Source: Bufo bufo
Taxonomy: Eukaryota; Chordata; Amphibia; Anura; Bufonidae
Direction of reading: 5' to 3'
Assembly (NCBI RefSeq): GCF_905171765.1
Contig: NC_053392.1
Span: 500,880,556 to 500,944,555, forward strand
DNA: 64,000 bases
The translations under genes were made by a program, and so were the position numbers. The notes under the pieces were generated by a model. It was given only the letters and a program-made list of their open reading frames with translations, was not told where the DNA came from and searched no databases. Shown piece by piece: positions 32,830 to 42,949 of this stretch. Each line of letters begins with the position of its first letter. Within the stretch, counting starts at the first letter, position 1.

Positions 32830-33625
32830 GGTCCACTATTTTGGCTTTCGGCCTGGCTGACATCATCATTTATTTGACACTTCTTCTGATCTGTCAGAAG
32901 GAAGGAAAAATGAGACGCACAACGGATCCTGTCTGTGTAGCAGCTTTAAGGCATGTATAGTCCCATCAGAATTGGCTTATGAATTGGTAGTCAAAAGCAG
33001 GAGTGGGTACAAAACACAGAAGACATGCAAATATTCGGTTTACGTGTCATCTCTGTTTTAGATCCACTCCTGTTTCTTTTGGCTTTAGCAATACTGATGG
33101 ATTACTGACCAATTGCTGACCGAGTGAAGGCAGATGCTCCAAAGACAGGATTTGTTTTTTGGGGGTTATTTTTCTGATGGATCAGAGGAAGGGCAAAATA
33201 ATTAGTGACGTCAACACAAACTTACTGCTGACACCCTCTCCACTCTGTTGGGGGGAGCTCTACTTTTATAAGCATTTAATAGAACATGTTCTGTAGACAT
33301 CTATGCGTAATCAGCTGACAACGGTGTAAAAGGAGTGCGCTTCTTCTTGACGTTAACATCGACCTGTAAGGCTGAGTTGATACTTGAGTTATTTGGTCAG
33401 TTTTGGCCCCTTGATTCTAAGAGTGTTGTTTCACTACCACAGCAGACTCGCTATGCATGTTACTGCAAGGCACCATGTTCTACACCCCTATAAAGGCTCT
33501 CTGCAGCCTGGAAATAGCCATTTTTTTAAGTAATTCCCCGCGAATACACTTGTATCGAAGCAAATTGTTCCCCAAAATTTTAGAAACCGTCCAAATCGAA
33601 TTTTTGAAAAATTCGCTCATCTCTA
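32830..33625 (+). other. 3' terminal region of hAT B
   Basis: No gene. Parallels hAT A 37515-39240 outside its mariner insertion (ATTTTTCTTCTGATCTGTCAG-like, GAAGGAAAAATGA, GACATGCAAATATTC, CAGCTGACAACGGTGTAAAA). Ends in the TIR. Confidence 0.6.
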
Positions 33626-33959
33626 ATGTTAATGTTCCGTGTCTCTGCTGTCCGAAGCAGGGCTTGGGTCTCTTTCACGCAGTGGATTACCCACACAACA
33701 TCCACCCATGTAAAAGAGCCCTAAGGGGCCATAGCAGCAGGGGTCACTTCGAGAGGCAAGTGACATCAGACACCCCCAGCCAAGAGTCAGTGGGTTCGTC
33801 AGACACAACCCTTTGTTGGCATGGCCCAGGAGCAGGCCCTGTGCCCTCACCTGTACTCAACCTGCCTCTGTCCTTTTCTGTTCCATCAGCCAGAGAAGTA
33901 TTGTATGCTGTGGGCTCAGCTCCACTATACAGTGAGGACGAGCTACTAGAAGTAAGTCA

Positions 33960-36900
33960 GCAGGTGCTGCTAGGTGGACAAGTAGTGATGAGGAGAGTAG
34001 CGTGGGAGCTGGTGTTGTGAGTGGTCAGGCTCCTGACCCAGAGACGGTTGAGGAGGACATCAGTGATGTGCAGACAATACTCTATGATGATGATGTAGCT
34101 GATAAAACTTGGGAGCCGGGTGACAATGGGACTTCATCATCATCAGGAGAAGAGGGTGGCAGCTTGCTCGTGAGGCAGCAGCGGAGCCAGCAAGTTGCTA
34201 GTCTGGCCAGGAGTCAGCAAGGTGGCAGCAGTGGGAGGTCGGGAGCCAAACATGCCCGGGGTAGACCACACGCTTCGCAGGAGCCTACCTGCCTGGGAAG
34301 TAGCGGTGCACGGGTTCATGGAAGCAGCGGTGGTAGCAGTTAGTAAGTGCGTTGTGTTGGGGGTAAAATCACCTACTCGGCAGTGTGGCAGTTTTTGTTA
34401 AGCCGCCGGAGAAGGTGAACATGGCCATGGTGAAGCGTGGCCAGGGTGTAAATGTTGGCACCCCGGCCCTGCGTCAACATATGCAGCGTTACCATAAAGT
34501 GCCCTGGGAGAACCGTGGCTCCTATGTGGTGCTCCAGCCTGCCGCAGCAACCGCTGCATCACCCAGTGGCACACACCCGATTTCAGGCAGTCAAGGCTCC
34601 ACCACCTCAGCCGAAGGGAGCTGTTTGTCCTTCCCATTATCTACTGGTCATGATGATCCTGCTCCTCACCCTCCTAGTCCTCATCAGTCATTCTGTCAGC
34701 AATCGATCACCGAAGCGATTGCCATATGTAGAATCTGTGGGCAGAAGGTGAAGCGTGGCCAGGGTGTAAATGTTGGCACCACGGCCCTGCGTCAACATAT
34801 GCAGCGTCACCATAAAGTGGCCTGGGAGAACCGTGGCTCCTATGTGGTGGTCCAGCCTGCCGCAGCAACCGCTGCATCACCCAGTGGCACACACCCGATT
34901 TCAGGCAGTCAAGGCTCCACCACCTCAGCCGAAGGGAGCTGTTTGTCCTTCCCATTATCTACTGGTCATGATGCTCCTGCTCCTCACCCTCATAGTCCTC
35001 ATCAGTCATTCGATCATCGAAGCGATTGCCAAGAGACAACAGTATGCGTGCACTCATCAAACAGCACAGAAGCTGAATTTGCTCCTGTCCAAGTTGCTGG
35101 TGCTGCAGTCCCTCCCTTTCCAAGTGGTGGACTCTGCACCTTTCAGAGAACTGATGGCTTGTGCCGAGCCGAGGTGGAGAGTCCCAAGCTGTCATTTTTT
35201 TGCCAAAAAGGCAGTACCAGCCCTGCACACACATGTAGAACAGAAGGTGGTCCTTGAGCCTGTCGGTGTCTGCCAAAGAGCACGGCAGCGCCGACATCTG
35301 AAGCTGTAACTACGGTCAGGGACAATATATGTCTTTTATGGCCCACTGGGTGAATGTGGTTCCTGTACAGCCACACCAGCAACTTGGCCAGGTGTGCCGC
35401 TTCCGCCGCTACATTCTCACGCCATTGGTCCTGCGACAATGTCCGCCTCTGCCTCCTCATCCTCCACCATGTCCTCAGCCTCCACTGCAGGGACAATTCA
35501 CAGTGCCCCTCCAGCATACCACATGTGCAGGGCACAGAGGTGTCATGCTGTTCTGCACCTCATTTGCCTGGGCGAATGGAGTCACACAGGGGAGGAACTT
35601 CTCTGTGTCCTTTATCAAGAAATCGAATTCTGGCTTTCTCCGCGACAACTCAAAATCGGAACCATGGTGACCAACAACGTGAAGAACATTGTGTCGGCGC
35701 TGCATCAAGGAGGGCTGAGCCATGCTCCCTGCATGGCACACGTGTTCAATCTGGTTGTCAAGTGGTTCCTGAAGTCTTCCACCCATCTGCAAGACATCCT
35801 AAAAATGGCCAGGAAACTTTGTATGTACTTCAGTCACTCGTACACCACAAAGCACACCCTACTTAAGCTACAGCGTCAGAATGGCATCCCCCAACACATG
35901 TTGATATGCAATGTTTCTACCCATTGGAATTCCACCCTCAATGTGTTGGACCGACTATACAAACAGAGAAAGGCCATAAACGATATCTGGATGATCCAAG
36001 CGGACATCTCCCCTGTGTAACTTCGATGCCAGCCAGTGGCAGCTCATGCGTGACACCTGTCGTTTGTTCAGGCCCTTTGAGGAGGCCACGTTATTTGTCA
36101 GTTGCCAGGAGTATGGGATGAACAACGTCATTCCACTGCTTCATGTCCTGGAACAGATGCTGGTAAATCTGGCTGGTCAGGGGACTGGAGAAGTGGCGCC
36201 TAGAGGACATTGGAGCACAAGCAATGTGTAGCGAAATGGGTGGTTTTTCTACACAGGTGACAGGAGAGGAGGAGCAGGAGCAGTCAGAGGATCTACAGGG
36301 CGATGAGGAAGAGGAGACAAAGGACCCAGACACACCGTGGAAGTATGCAGTGGAGATGGAGGCAAGGAGTCCCTCCGAGTCACTTGCACAAATGGCTCGA
36401 TGCATGCTCACTTGCTTGTGTAGTGACAGACGACATTCGGCAGAGGGATGACTTGTGGCTCTCCACCCTGTTGGACCCTCGCCACCGGTCCAAAATGGGG
36501 GCCTTTTTTACATCCGCTGAGAGGGAGGACAAACTGAACTACTATAGAGACATCCTATGTATTCAGTTGGCCGCTGCCTATTTGTGCCATCGTCCATTCT
36601 CTCGCAGGTCTGACCGGGAATGCCCTCTGTGCTCACGCTCCACTGCCATCAGCAGCAGCCTGAGTCTAGAGTCGCTGATGAGCAGCTTTCTTTACCCGCC
36701 TAGTGAAGAAACTACTCACCAGCAGCTAGACATAGAGCAGAACCTGAACCAGCAGGTGGTGGCATACTTGGAGTGCACCCTGCCAGCCGTCTACTGGGCA
36801 GCCAAACTGGATTTGTGGCCGTAACTGGCTGAGTTTGCCCTGGAAAATCTGTCCTGCCCAGGCAGTAGTGTGGCATTAGAGCGGGTGTTTAGTGCGGCAG

Positions 36901-37026
36901 GGGCCATAGTTACCCCAAGAAGAACTCGCCTGCCCACCCAAAATGTGGGGAGACTGACCTTTGTCAAGATGAATCAGGCGTGGATCAGCCAGGATTTCCA
37001 CCCATCAATGCCTGATGCATCAGACT
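33960..37026 (+). pseudogene. hAT A transposase (ZBED type), multiply frameshifted
   Basis: Order: acidic start TVEEDISDVQTILYDDDVAD (34050); GGSSGRSGAKHARGR; BED finger CRICGQKVKRG..TTALRQHMQRHH (34725-34810), duplicated; then the catalytic core VTNNVKNIVSALHQGG, HAPCMAHVFNLVVK and NVSTHWNSTLNVLDRL (35665-35955). Next are LSTLLDPRHRSKMGAFF (36460) and the C-terminal dimerisation block VALERVFSAAGAI..TPRRTRLP..VGRLTFVKMN (36865-36970). The usual Asp of the VTDN motif is Asn here. At least four frame changes separate these blocks, so it is dead. Confidence 0.88.
34430..35065 (+). repeat. 318 bp in-frame tandem duplication across the BED region
   Basis: GTGAAGCGTGGCCAGGGTGT at 34430 recurs at 34748, and the copies stay alike through CATCAGTCATTC. 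318 is 106 codons, so the frame is kept. The first copy lacks the CxxC half of the finger (its place is taken by SRRRR-like sequence, frame start MAMVKRGQG), the second has CRICGQKVK. Confidence 0.8.
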
Positions 37027-37184
37027 AGATCATTCATGGTGCCGCACCAACATTTTGACAAGAGACCGGTTTCTTCAGGCTACCTGCCTCAGCTACTATT
37101 CTGATGCTGCCACCCGCCTGATGCCACACATCTGATGCTAAGTGCTTCTTCTTATACCCACCATCATCAGCGGGTACTGTTATA

Positions 37185-37510
37185 GCAACCCACCTCCCCA
37201 CTCTGTCACCGGGTCACTCTGTGGTCTCCTCATGCTGCTGCCACCTCCACCCTATGTCACCTTGCCACTCTGTGGCCTCCTCATGCTGCTGCCATCTCCA
37301 CACTATGTCATTTTGCCACTCTGTGGCCTCCTGATGCTGACGCTACCTCTACACTGTTATTGTGCCACTCTATGGCCTCCTCCTGATGCTGCCGCTACCT
37401 CCAGACTCTGTCATTGGGCCACTCTGTGGTCTCCTCATGCTGCTTCCACCTCACCACTATGTCATAGGGCCACTCTGTGGACTTCTTATGCTGTTCCCAT
37501 CCTTCGCCAC
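37185..37510. repeat. short array of the 51 bp-type unit in hAT A
   Basis: About six diverged copies of the 31890-32825 unit (GCCACTCTGTGGCCTCCTCA, TGCTGCCACCTCCA). Lies just after the transposase remnant. Frames in it are not genes. Confidence 0.75.
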
Positions 37511-37935
37511 TTCATGACTGGGCCACTATTAGATTTTTCTTCTGATCTGTCAGAAGGAAGGAAAAATGAAACGCACAATGAATTCTGTCTGTGTATCTGC
37601 TGTAAGGCCTGTATGGTTCCATAAGAATTGGCTTATGATTTGTTAGCTAAAAGCAGGAGTGGGTACAAAACACAGAAGACATGCAAATATTCCATTTACG
37701 TGTCATCTCTGTTTTGGATCCACTCCTGTTTTTTTTTGGCATTAGCAATACTGATGGATTTCTGACCAAATGCTGACCGAGTGAAGGCGGATGCTCCACA
37801 GACAGGATCCGTTTTTGTGGGTTATTGTTCTGACGTATCAGAGGAAGGGAAAAATAATCAGTGACGTCAACACAAACTTACTGCTGACACCCTCTCCACT
37901 CTGTCAGGGGGCTCTACTTGTATAAGCGTTTAATA

Positions 37936-38832
37936 CAGGGTGGGCCATTTATATGGATACACCTTAATACAATGGGAATGGTTGGTGATATACTAATGTG
38001 CCACAAACAGGAAGTTAATATGTGAGGGGGGAAACTTTTCAAGATGAGTGGTGACCATGGCGGCCATTTTGAAGTCGGACATTTTGAATCCAACTTTTGT
38101 TTTTTCAATAGGAAGAGGGTCATGTGACACATCAAACTTATTGGGAATTTCACAATAAAAACAATGGTGTGCTTGGTTTTATCGTAACTTTATTCTTTCA
38201 TGAGTTATTTACAAGTTTCTGACCACTTATAAAATGTGTTCAATGTGCTGCCCATTGTGTTGGATTGTCAATGCAACCCTCTTCTCCCACTCTTCACACA
38301 CTGATAGCAACACCGCAGGAGAAATGCTAGCACAGGCTTCCAGTAGCCGTAGTTTCAGGTGCTGCACATCTTGTATCTTCACAGCATAGACGATTGCCTT
38401 CAGATGATACGAGATGTGCAGCGCCTGAAACTACGGATACTGGAAGCCTGTGCTAGCATTTCTCCTGCGGTGTTGCTATCAGTGTGTGAAGAGTGGGAGA
38501 ATAGGGTTGCATTGACAATCCAACACAATGGGCAGCACATTGAACACATTTTATAAGTAGTCAGAAACTTGTAAATAACTCATGAAAGAATAAAGTTACG
38601 TTAAAACCAAGCACACCATTGTTTTTCTTGTGAAATTCCCAATAAGTTTGATGTGTCACATTACCCTCTTGCTATTGAAAAAACAAAAGTTGGATTCAAA
38701 ATGGCCACCATGGTCACCACCCATCTTGAAAAGTTTTCCCCCTGACATATACTAATGTGCCACAAACAGGAAGTTAATATCACCAACCATTCCCATTTTA
38801 TTAAGGTGTATCCATATAAATGGCCCACCCTC
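37936..38832. mobile_element. mariner-derived fold-back element
   Basis: Ends CAGGGTGGGCCATTTATATG and its inverse, TA duplication (37934-37935, 38833-38834), arms of ~440 bp meeting near 38384. Both arms encode the same C-terminal mariner-type piece: the plus strand has LKLRILEACASISPAVLLSV and NGQHIEHIL (38395-38556), the minus strand the counterpart at ~38220-38380. It therefore consists of two 3' halves of a mariner-like element head to head, without a catalytic domain. hAT A sequence around it (GTTTAATAGAACAGGTTCTG) is the filled site seen empty in hAT B at 33268. Confidence 0.85.
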
Positions 38833-39248
38833 TAGAACAGGTTCTGTAGACATCTATGTGGAATCAGCTGACAACGGTGTAAAAGAAGTGCGCTTCTTCT
38901 TGGCGCTAACATTGACCTGTAAGGCTGAGTTCATACTTGAGTTATTTGGTCAGTTTTGGCCCGTGACTGTCCAAATAAGTGAAGAGTGCAGTGATTATAA
39001 GAGTGACGCCTGTCATCTGCATGTCATACTGACTCACAGTATTATTTCACTACCAGAGCAGACTCTCTATGCGTGTTACTGCAAGGCTCAGTGCTGTACA
39101 CCACTATAAAGGCTCTATGCAGCCAGGAAATAGCAATTTTTTACGCGAATCGCCGCAAATAAATTCATATCGAAGCAAATTTTTCCCAAAAATTGGGCGA
39201 ACTGGTCGAATCGAATTTTTTAAAAATTTGCTTATCTCTAGTGGCTTT

Positions 39249-39790
39249 GCTACTTGCCATTCAGAAAGTCTTTATATACATAAGAGATATTAAAGAGCAT
39301 CTGTCAGCAGTGTCAAGCCTATTACACCAGGCATAATACCTGGAAGGGTTGACCCTGCTGATTCCAACAATAGCTTATTTATACTTCTATGATATGATAT
39401 TCAGGAAAAAACTCTGTTTCTTGTAATATGCAAATTAGGCACGTGGAGCACCAAGGGCAAGCGCAAGCCCTCAGAACATCAGTTTATCAACATCCCGCTG
39501 CTGAGGACCCTTTTTAATCTTGCACCTGAGACGTTGGTTCAAGTATCTGTTGCTTCTTCCTTTAACGATTTAACAATGAATGAAAGAGAGAGGGCCTTAT
39601 TACAGAGTTTAATGGTTATACCTAGGGCTGGGCGATAATGAAAATCGTGATTAAATGAACATGTAACCTAGATTTTCATTATAGAACGATTACTTGGGGG
39701 TGTTGCTTGGGGCGTGGCTTAGCACAGGGTGTTATACGATACCAATGGTTTGATCATATTTTGAGTCCTGTGTACTTGATGTATATATGC
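39249..39790. other. flank right of the stack with element fragments
   Basis: No gene. TTAAAGAGCATCTGTCAGCAG at 39291 looks like one end of a T2-type MITE without a partner. TAGGGCTGGGCGATAATGAAAATCG at 39631 looks like one end of a hAT-type element, also without a partner. Confidence 0.4.
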
Positions 39791-39794
39791 TTAA

Positions 39795-40300
39795 CCACTT
39801 CCCGACCGCCCATTGACTATAAACGTCCTTGGACGGTCGGTTTATCTCTGAATGGACGTTCTGGAACATCCACATCCATTCAGAGATCGCAGCTGCCCGC
39901 CAATCGTGCAGCTGCTGAGCGGGGGGCCCACTGTCAGTGACAGCAGGGCGCCCCAGAGAGAAGGCAGGGGCTGTCCCTGGGTGTCCCTGCCTTAAAGATC
40001 GCTATGTATACTCAACGAGTACTGTGTATACAGATCGAGAAGTACTATGCCGATTCCTGTACCGGCCCGGTAGTCATGTCGGGTCTTCCACAGACCTCGA
40101 TCAGCCCTGCACTGAGGCTGTACAGTGCAGTATTATGCTGTACAGTGCAGTATTATGCTGTACAGCCTCTCTCGGGGGTGTATTTCCCCTGTAACTGGGG
40201 CTACTATGAACGTATGGGAGACACAAAGTGTAAAATACAGAATTAAAAAAATAAAGTGTTTTGAAAAAAACAATTTCACATAAAAAAAAAATATTACTAT
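39795..40300 (+). mobile_element. TTAA element K3, 5' part only
   Basis: TTAA (39791-39794) followed by CCACTTCCCGACCGCCC, the same terminal type and following layout (TATAAACGTCC, GCAGCTGC, GTGACAGCAGGG, CTGTACAG) as K2 at 21521. No right end was found before the minisatellite at ~40310; truncated. Confidence 0.6.
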
Positions 40301-40462
40301 ACACCTCTAAATTGCTGTATACCTGTGTACTCCTTTATATACCCCTCTACAGGAGTACACGGGTATACATCAATATCGAGGGGTATATACAGGAGTACAC
40401 AGCAATATAGAGGAGTATATACATGACTCTTATACCCCTGTGTATTGATGTATACTCTTGTA

Positions 40463-41392
40463 TATACAAAATACTGAACGGTCTGTTGGACCAAAATCCC
40501 TTTAGGGGTCTCTAACTAGTAGTAAAATAAAATTATATCTTTATTTTGTTTATTTAAAATATACACTCAATAAGGAAACCCATTATTAAAATTGTCAGGG
40601 TTCAGTGAGATATCAAATGTTAGCTATTGACTACTGATGGTTGCCGGTAGCAACTCACAGAGCTTGTCCAATACAGCCCTTATTTGATGTATTTGTACCT
40701 ATCAGGTGCATTACTTAGGGCGTGCTAGGACCAGGAGAATTGGAGTGTGTGATTTGCATCACTCAGGGGGACAATATTGGTCAGCCAGTGTATTTATTTT
40801 AATTTTGTATTTTTTATAATTTTTTGTCTTTTGTTTATTTTGTTATTTTCTATTGTTTATTTGTTATTTATTGTAAGTAAATCTCAACCGTGGATTTGTT
40901 ATGGAGTCCAATCACTAACACACACCTTCCGAGTGTATCAGCCTGTCAGGGCATACATTGTATCTGGATATGCCTCTGCCTGGGACCTGTTCTACCTTTG
41001 GCAACAATTAGCAACCAAATATCTCCTCAAGCACTAACACTCTGTGAGCTGATTGGTAACGCAGGTGAGTGCGCTAGTCTCCTGCTGGCTCCTGCTAACT
41101 CTATCCTCTGTGAGGATTGATATTGGCTTAATATAATATATACTGATTGCTTTCCTCCACAATGAGTACTGCATATTCCTGATCGTGCCGCTCCTAAATT
41201 TTCTCACTGACCGCTGTCTAAAACATGAAGCGCTAGACTAATACACCCCTCCCGACATGTTTCGCCACTTGCGTGGCTTCGTCAGGGGAAGTGGGGTATA
41301 GGCGTCTATACCCCACTTCCCCTGACGAAGCCACGCAAGTTCAGTATTTTGTATATTATATCCCGAGGGTCTCTAAAGGGACTTAGATTTAT
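40463..41392 (-). mobile_element. PLE terminal-repeat fragment in the minisatellite
   Basis: ACTCTTGTATATAC occurs on both sides (near 40450 and 41394) and may be the target duplication, though the repeat setting makes this uncertain. ACAAAATACTGAAC at the left is inverted near 41338-41353, with CCCTTTAG..GGTCTC nearby on both sides. A complete hammerhead on the minus strand and a partial copy on the plus strand (41306-41340) identify it as pLTR-derived. No coding part. Confidence 0.6.
41248..41291 (-). ncRNA. type I hammerhead ribozyme, complete core
   Basis: Minus strand in order: stem I CTTCCC, CTGACGA, stem II GCCAC-GCAA-GTGGC, GAAAC, AT, cleavage triplet GTC, stem I GGGAGG (one U-G pair). 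The palindromic stem III loop ACATGT parallels the ACGCGT loop of PLE1. All invariant positions are present. A plus-strand half copy (ACTTCCCCTGACGAAGCCAC, to 41340) follows directly, making a perfect inverted pair. Confidence 0.82.
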
Positions 41393-41787
41393 TACTCTTG
41401 TATATACTCCTTTATATTGCTTTCTGTACCCTCTATATTGCTGTGTACTCTTGTATATACTCCCCTATATTGCCGAGTATTCCTGTATATACTTCCCTGT
41501 ATTGCTATATACCCGTGTACTTCTGTTACAAGTTGGCCACACCAGCAACTAAAAGTTATACCGATTACTTTTTTCAGCTTTGTCCACCATGTCAAGAAAG
41601 GAGCAGAATCTTCTGAGCTTGTTTATCCAGTATTTTGTGTTGGGAGTCTTTCCACTGGGCTCAGTTGGTAGATTTAGAGTCAAGGGCTTGGACCATGGAT
41701 GTTAGGTAGAGGAAAAAGAAGGGTTCTGTTTCGGGGCGAAATCACCGGTGGAGACGGTCTTAATAGATGTATTCTTCTTGTTTAATA

Positions 41788-41833
41788 GAAACAACGCGTT
41801 TCGGGGATCAAAATTTCCCCTTCATCCGGTTTC
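41788..41833 (-). ncRNA. hammerhead in PLE2 3' pLTR with a core substitution
   Basis: Minus strand: GAAAC, CGGATGA in place of CTGATGA, stem II GGGGA...TCCCC, GAAAC-GC-GTT, GTTTC. The second base of the CUGA core (U4) is G here, which should abolish activity; everything else is intact. Confidence 0.75.
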
Positions 41834-42949
41834 ACAATAATACAATAAATATAGTGCACAGGTTAGTATTTATAGATAAAACATATAAAAAAAACGCCAA
41901 AAGGATGCACCTGGGTGACACCCCTTGGAGGAGGGGCCGCCCTCAGGTTTCATCCAGGTTACATACAAGTTACATACTAGATTCTTCAAATCAAACACTG
42001 AGGGGCTATTCATATCATTTGTACACATGATCGCTTATGGATTTAATAGAAAACGATTATTAGTAATAATACAGCTCAAAAACTTCTTCTATATGTATAA
42101 GCCTCTCGGTCATGTGATCGCAGGGGTAATCGGTCACATGACCCGGGAGGACGGAAGTAACAGCATCCTCTAGTGATCGCCTCCCTCCCCATGTAGAAAG
42201 AAAAGCAGGGGGTGAGGCCGGTCACCACAAGACCTGATTTGTGAATGGGCGCATGCTCAGTCTTCAACTCTGCGCCGGCGGCTGTAGCTTGTGGGTGTGT
42301 CCACAGGTGACGTAGGGTGTCACGTGATCGCATCTGTGCGGTCACATGATCCCTTGTCCTGGGATGCTAATAGTCAAGAGGCGTAGCTCATAGGATCGAG
42401 TTCAAGATTGTCCTCATATGGTTTGTACAGAAGTTAGCTAGTGCATATATGCATACAGTTACATATATGTACATTGTTGGCATAAAATGACATAATAAAA
42501 GATATGGAAGTAGGTAAAAAAAAGATTTTTTCCCCCAAAAATTATTTTAGGGGATGGTAGAGATTCATATAAAAATCATATATAAAAAATCATATAAAAA
42601 TCCATGGAAAACCTATTCTGTAGAATATATATATGTGTACACATATCCATGGTATGTATATGAAATGCTAAATAAATTATTGTGAAACGTATCCAAGTCT
42701 GAAAGTACTAAAGAGGAATGGCTATTGAGGGGGAGGGGGAATAGGATGGCGATGGGGAAGGGGGGGTGGAGAGGGGGTCGGCGAGAGGATTGACAGGGAA
42801 TATTTTGATAGTAGATTCAAAATTGGTGGGTGGGGTCTATGTGAATGGGCGCATATGCAGGGGAGGGGGAGGGAGGGGGGGGGAGTGGCAGAGGGGAGTT
42901 TGTCCCATACTCAATATATGTTTGTATCCTTATACAAACACAATCGGCT
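41834..42949 (-). repeat. 3' pLTR and untranslated tail of PLE2
   Basis: No gene. It parallels the PLE1 pLTR after the ribozyme in order (CACCTGGGTGACACC, GGTCACATGACC-type blocks, CACGTGATCGC). The 42720-42900 part is a G-rich purine run of unclear origin. Confidence 0.55.

Larger units (their letters stand above)
5687..33625 (+). mobile_element. hAT element B, same family as A, nested in A
   Basis: It starts TAGAGATGAGCGAATCGAAG and ends TTCGCTCATCTCTA, with identical 8 bp TSDs ATGTTAAT at 5679-5686 and 33626-33633. Own sequence is 5687-6303 and 30287-33625, about 4 kb. The first ~300 bases parallel the first ~300 of hAT A (GACGAAGT, GAATTTCAGGAAA, AATCAG-AGCCAG, GTGATGTCACAGC). The interior keeps only a short transposase N-terminus remnant near 30552-30671 (GGSSGRSGAKRARGR, also in A) and minisatellites, so it is an internally deleted, nonautonomous copy. 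Confidence 0.87.
5585..33724. mobile_element. possible MITE split by hAT B
   Basis: TAAGGGCTCTTTCACACG at 5585 and, inverted, TGTAAAAGAGCCCTAAGG ending near 33724 face each other just outside the two ends of hAT B. With hAT B removed they would form a ~200 bp element with inverted ends starting GGGCTCTTT. I could not define its TSD. If real, it adds a layer between hAT A and hAT B. Confidence 0.45.
3721..39240 (+). mobile_element. hAT element A (outermost element of the nested stack)
   Basis: The ends are TAGAGATGAG (3721) and CTTATCTCTA (39240), flanked by identical 8 bp TSDs GTGGCTTT at 3713-3720 and 39241-39248, the signature of hAT transposition. Its own sequence is 3721-5678 plus 33634-39240; the rest is later insertions. 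The own parts hold a 73 bp tandem array, a broken ZBED-hAT transposase (34.0-37.0 kb), a 51 bp-type minisatellite (37.18-37.51 kb) and a mariner fold-back insertion. The intact TSDs across more than 35 kb show that no large rearrangement has crossed its borders. Confidence 0.88.
40310..41525. repeat. minisatellite of TATACAGGAGTACAC-type units, split by a PLE fragment
   Basis: Units such as CAATATAGAGGAGTATATAC (40310-40462) continue as CTTGTATATACTCCTTTATATTG (41393-41525). Between them is a PLE-derived fragment. Short frames on both strands are units read through. Confidence 0.65.

Noticed and set aside
42720..42900. G-rich run as a G-quadruplex regulatory site
   Set aside because: Irregular purine-rich low-complexity sequence in a dead pLTR; no support for function.
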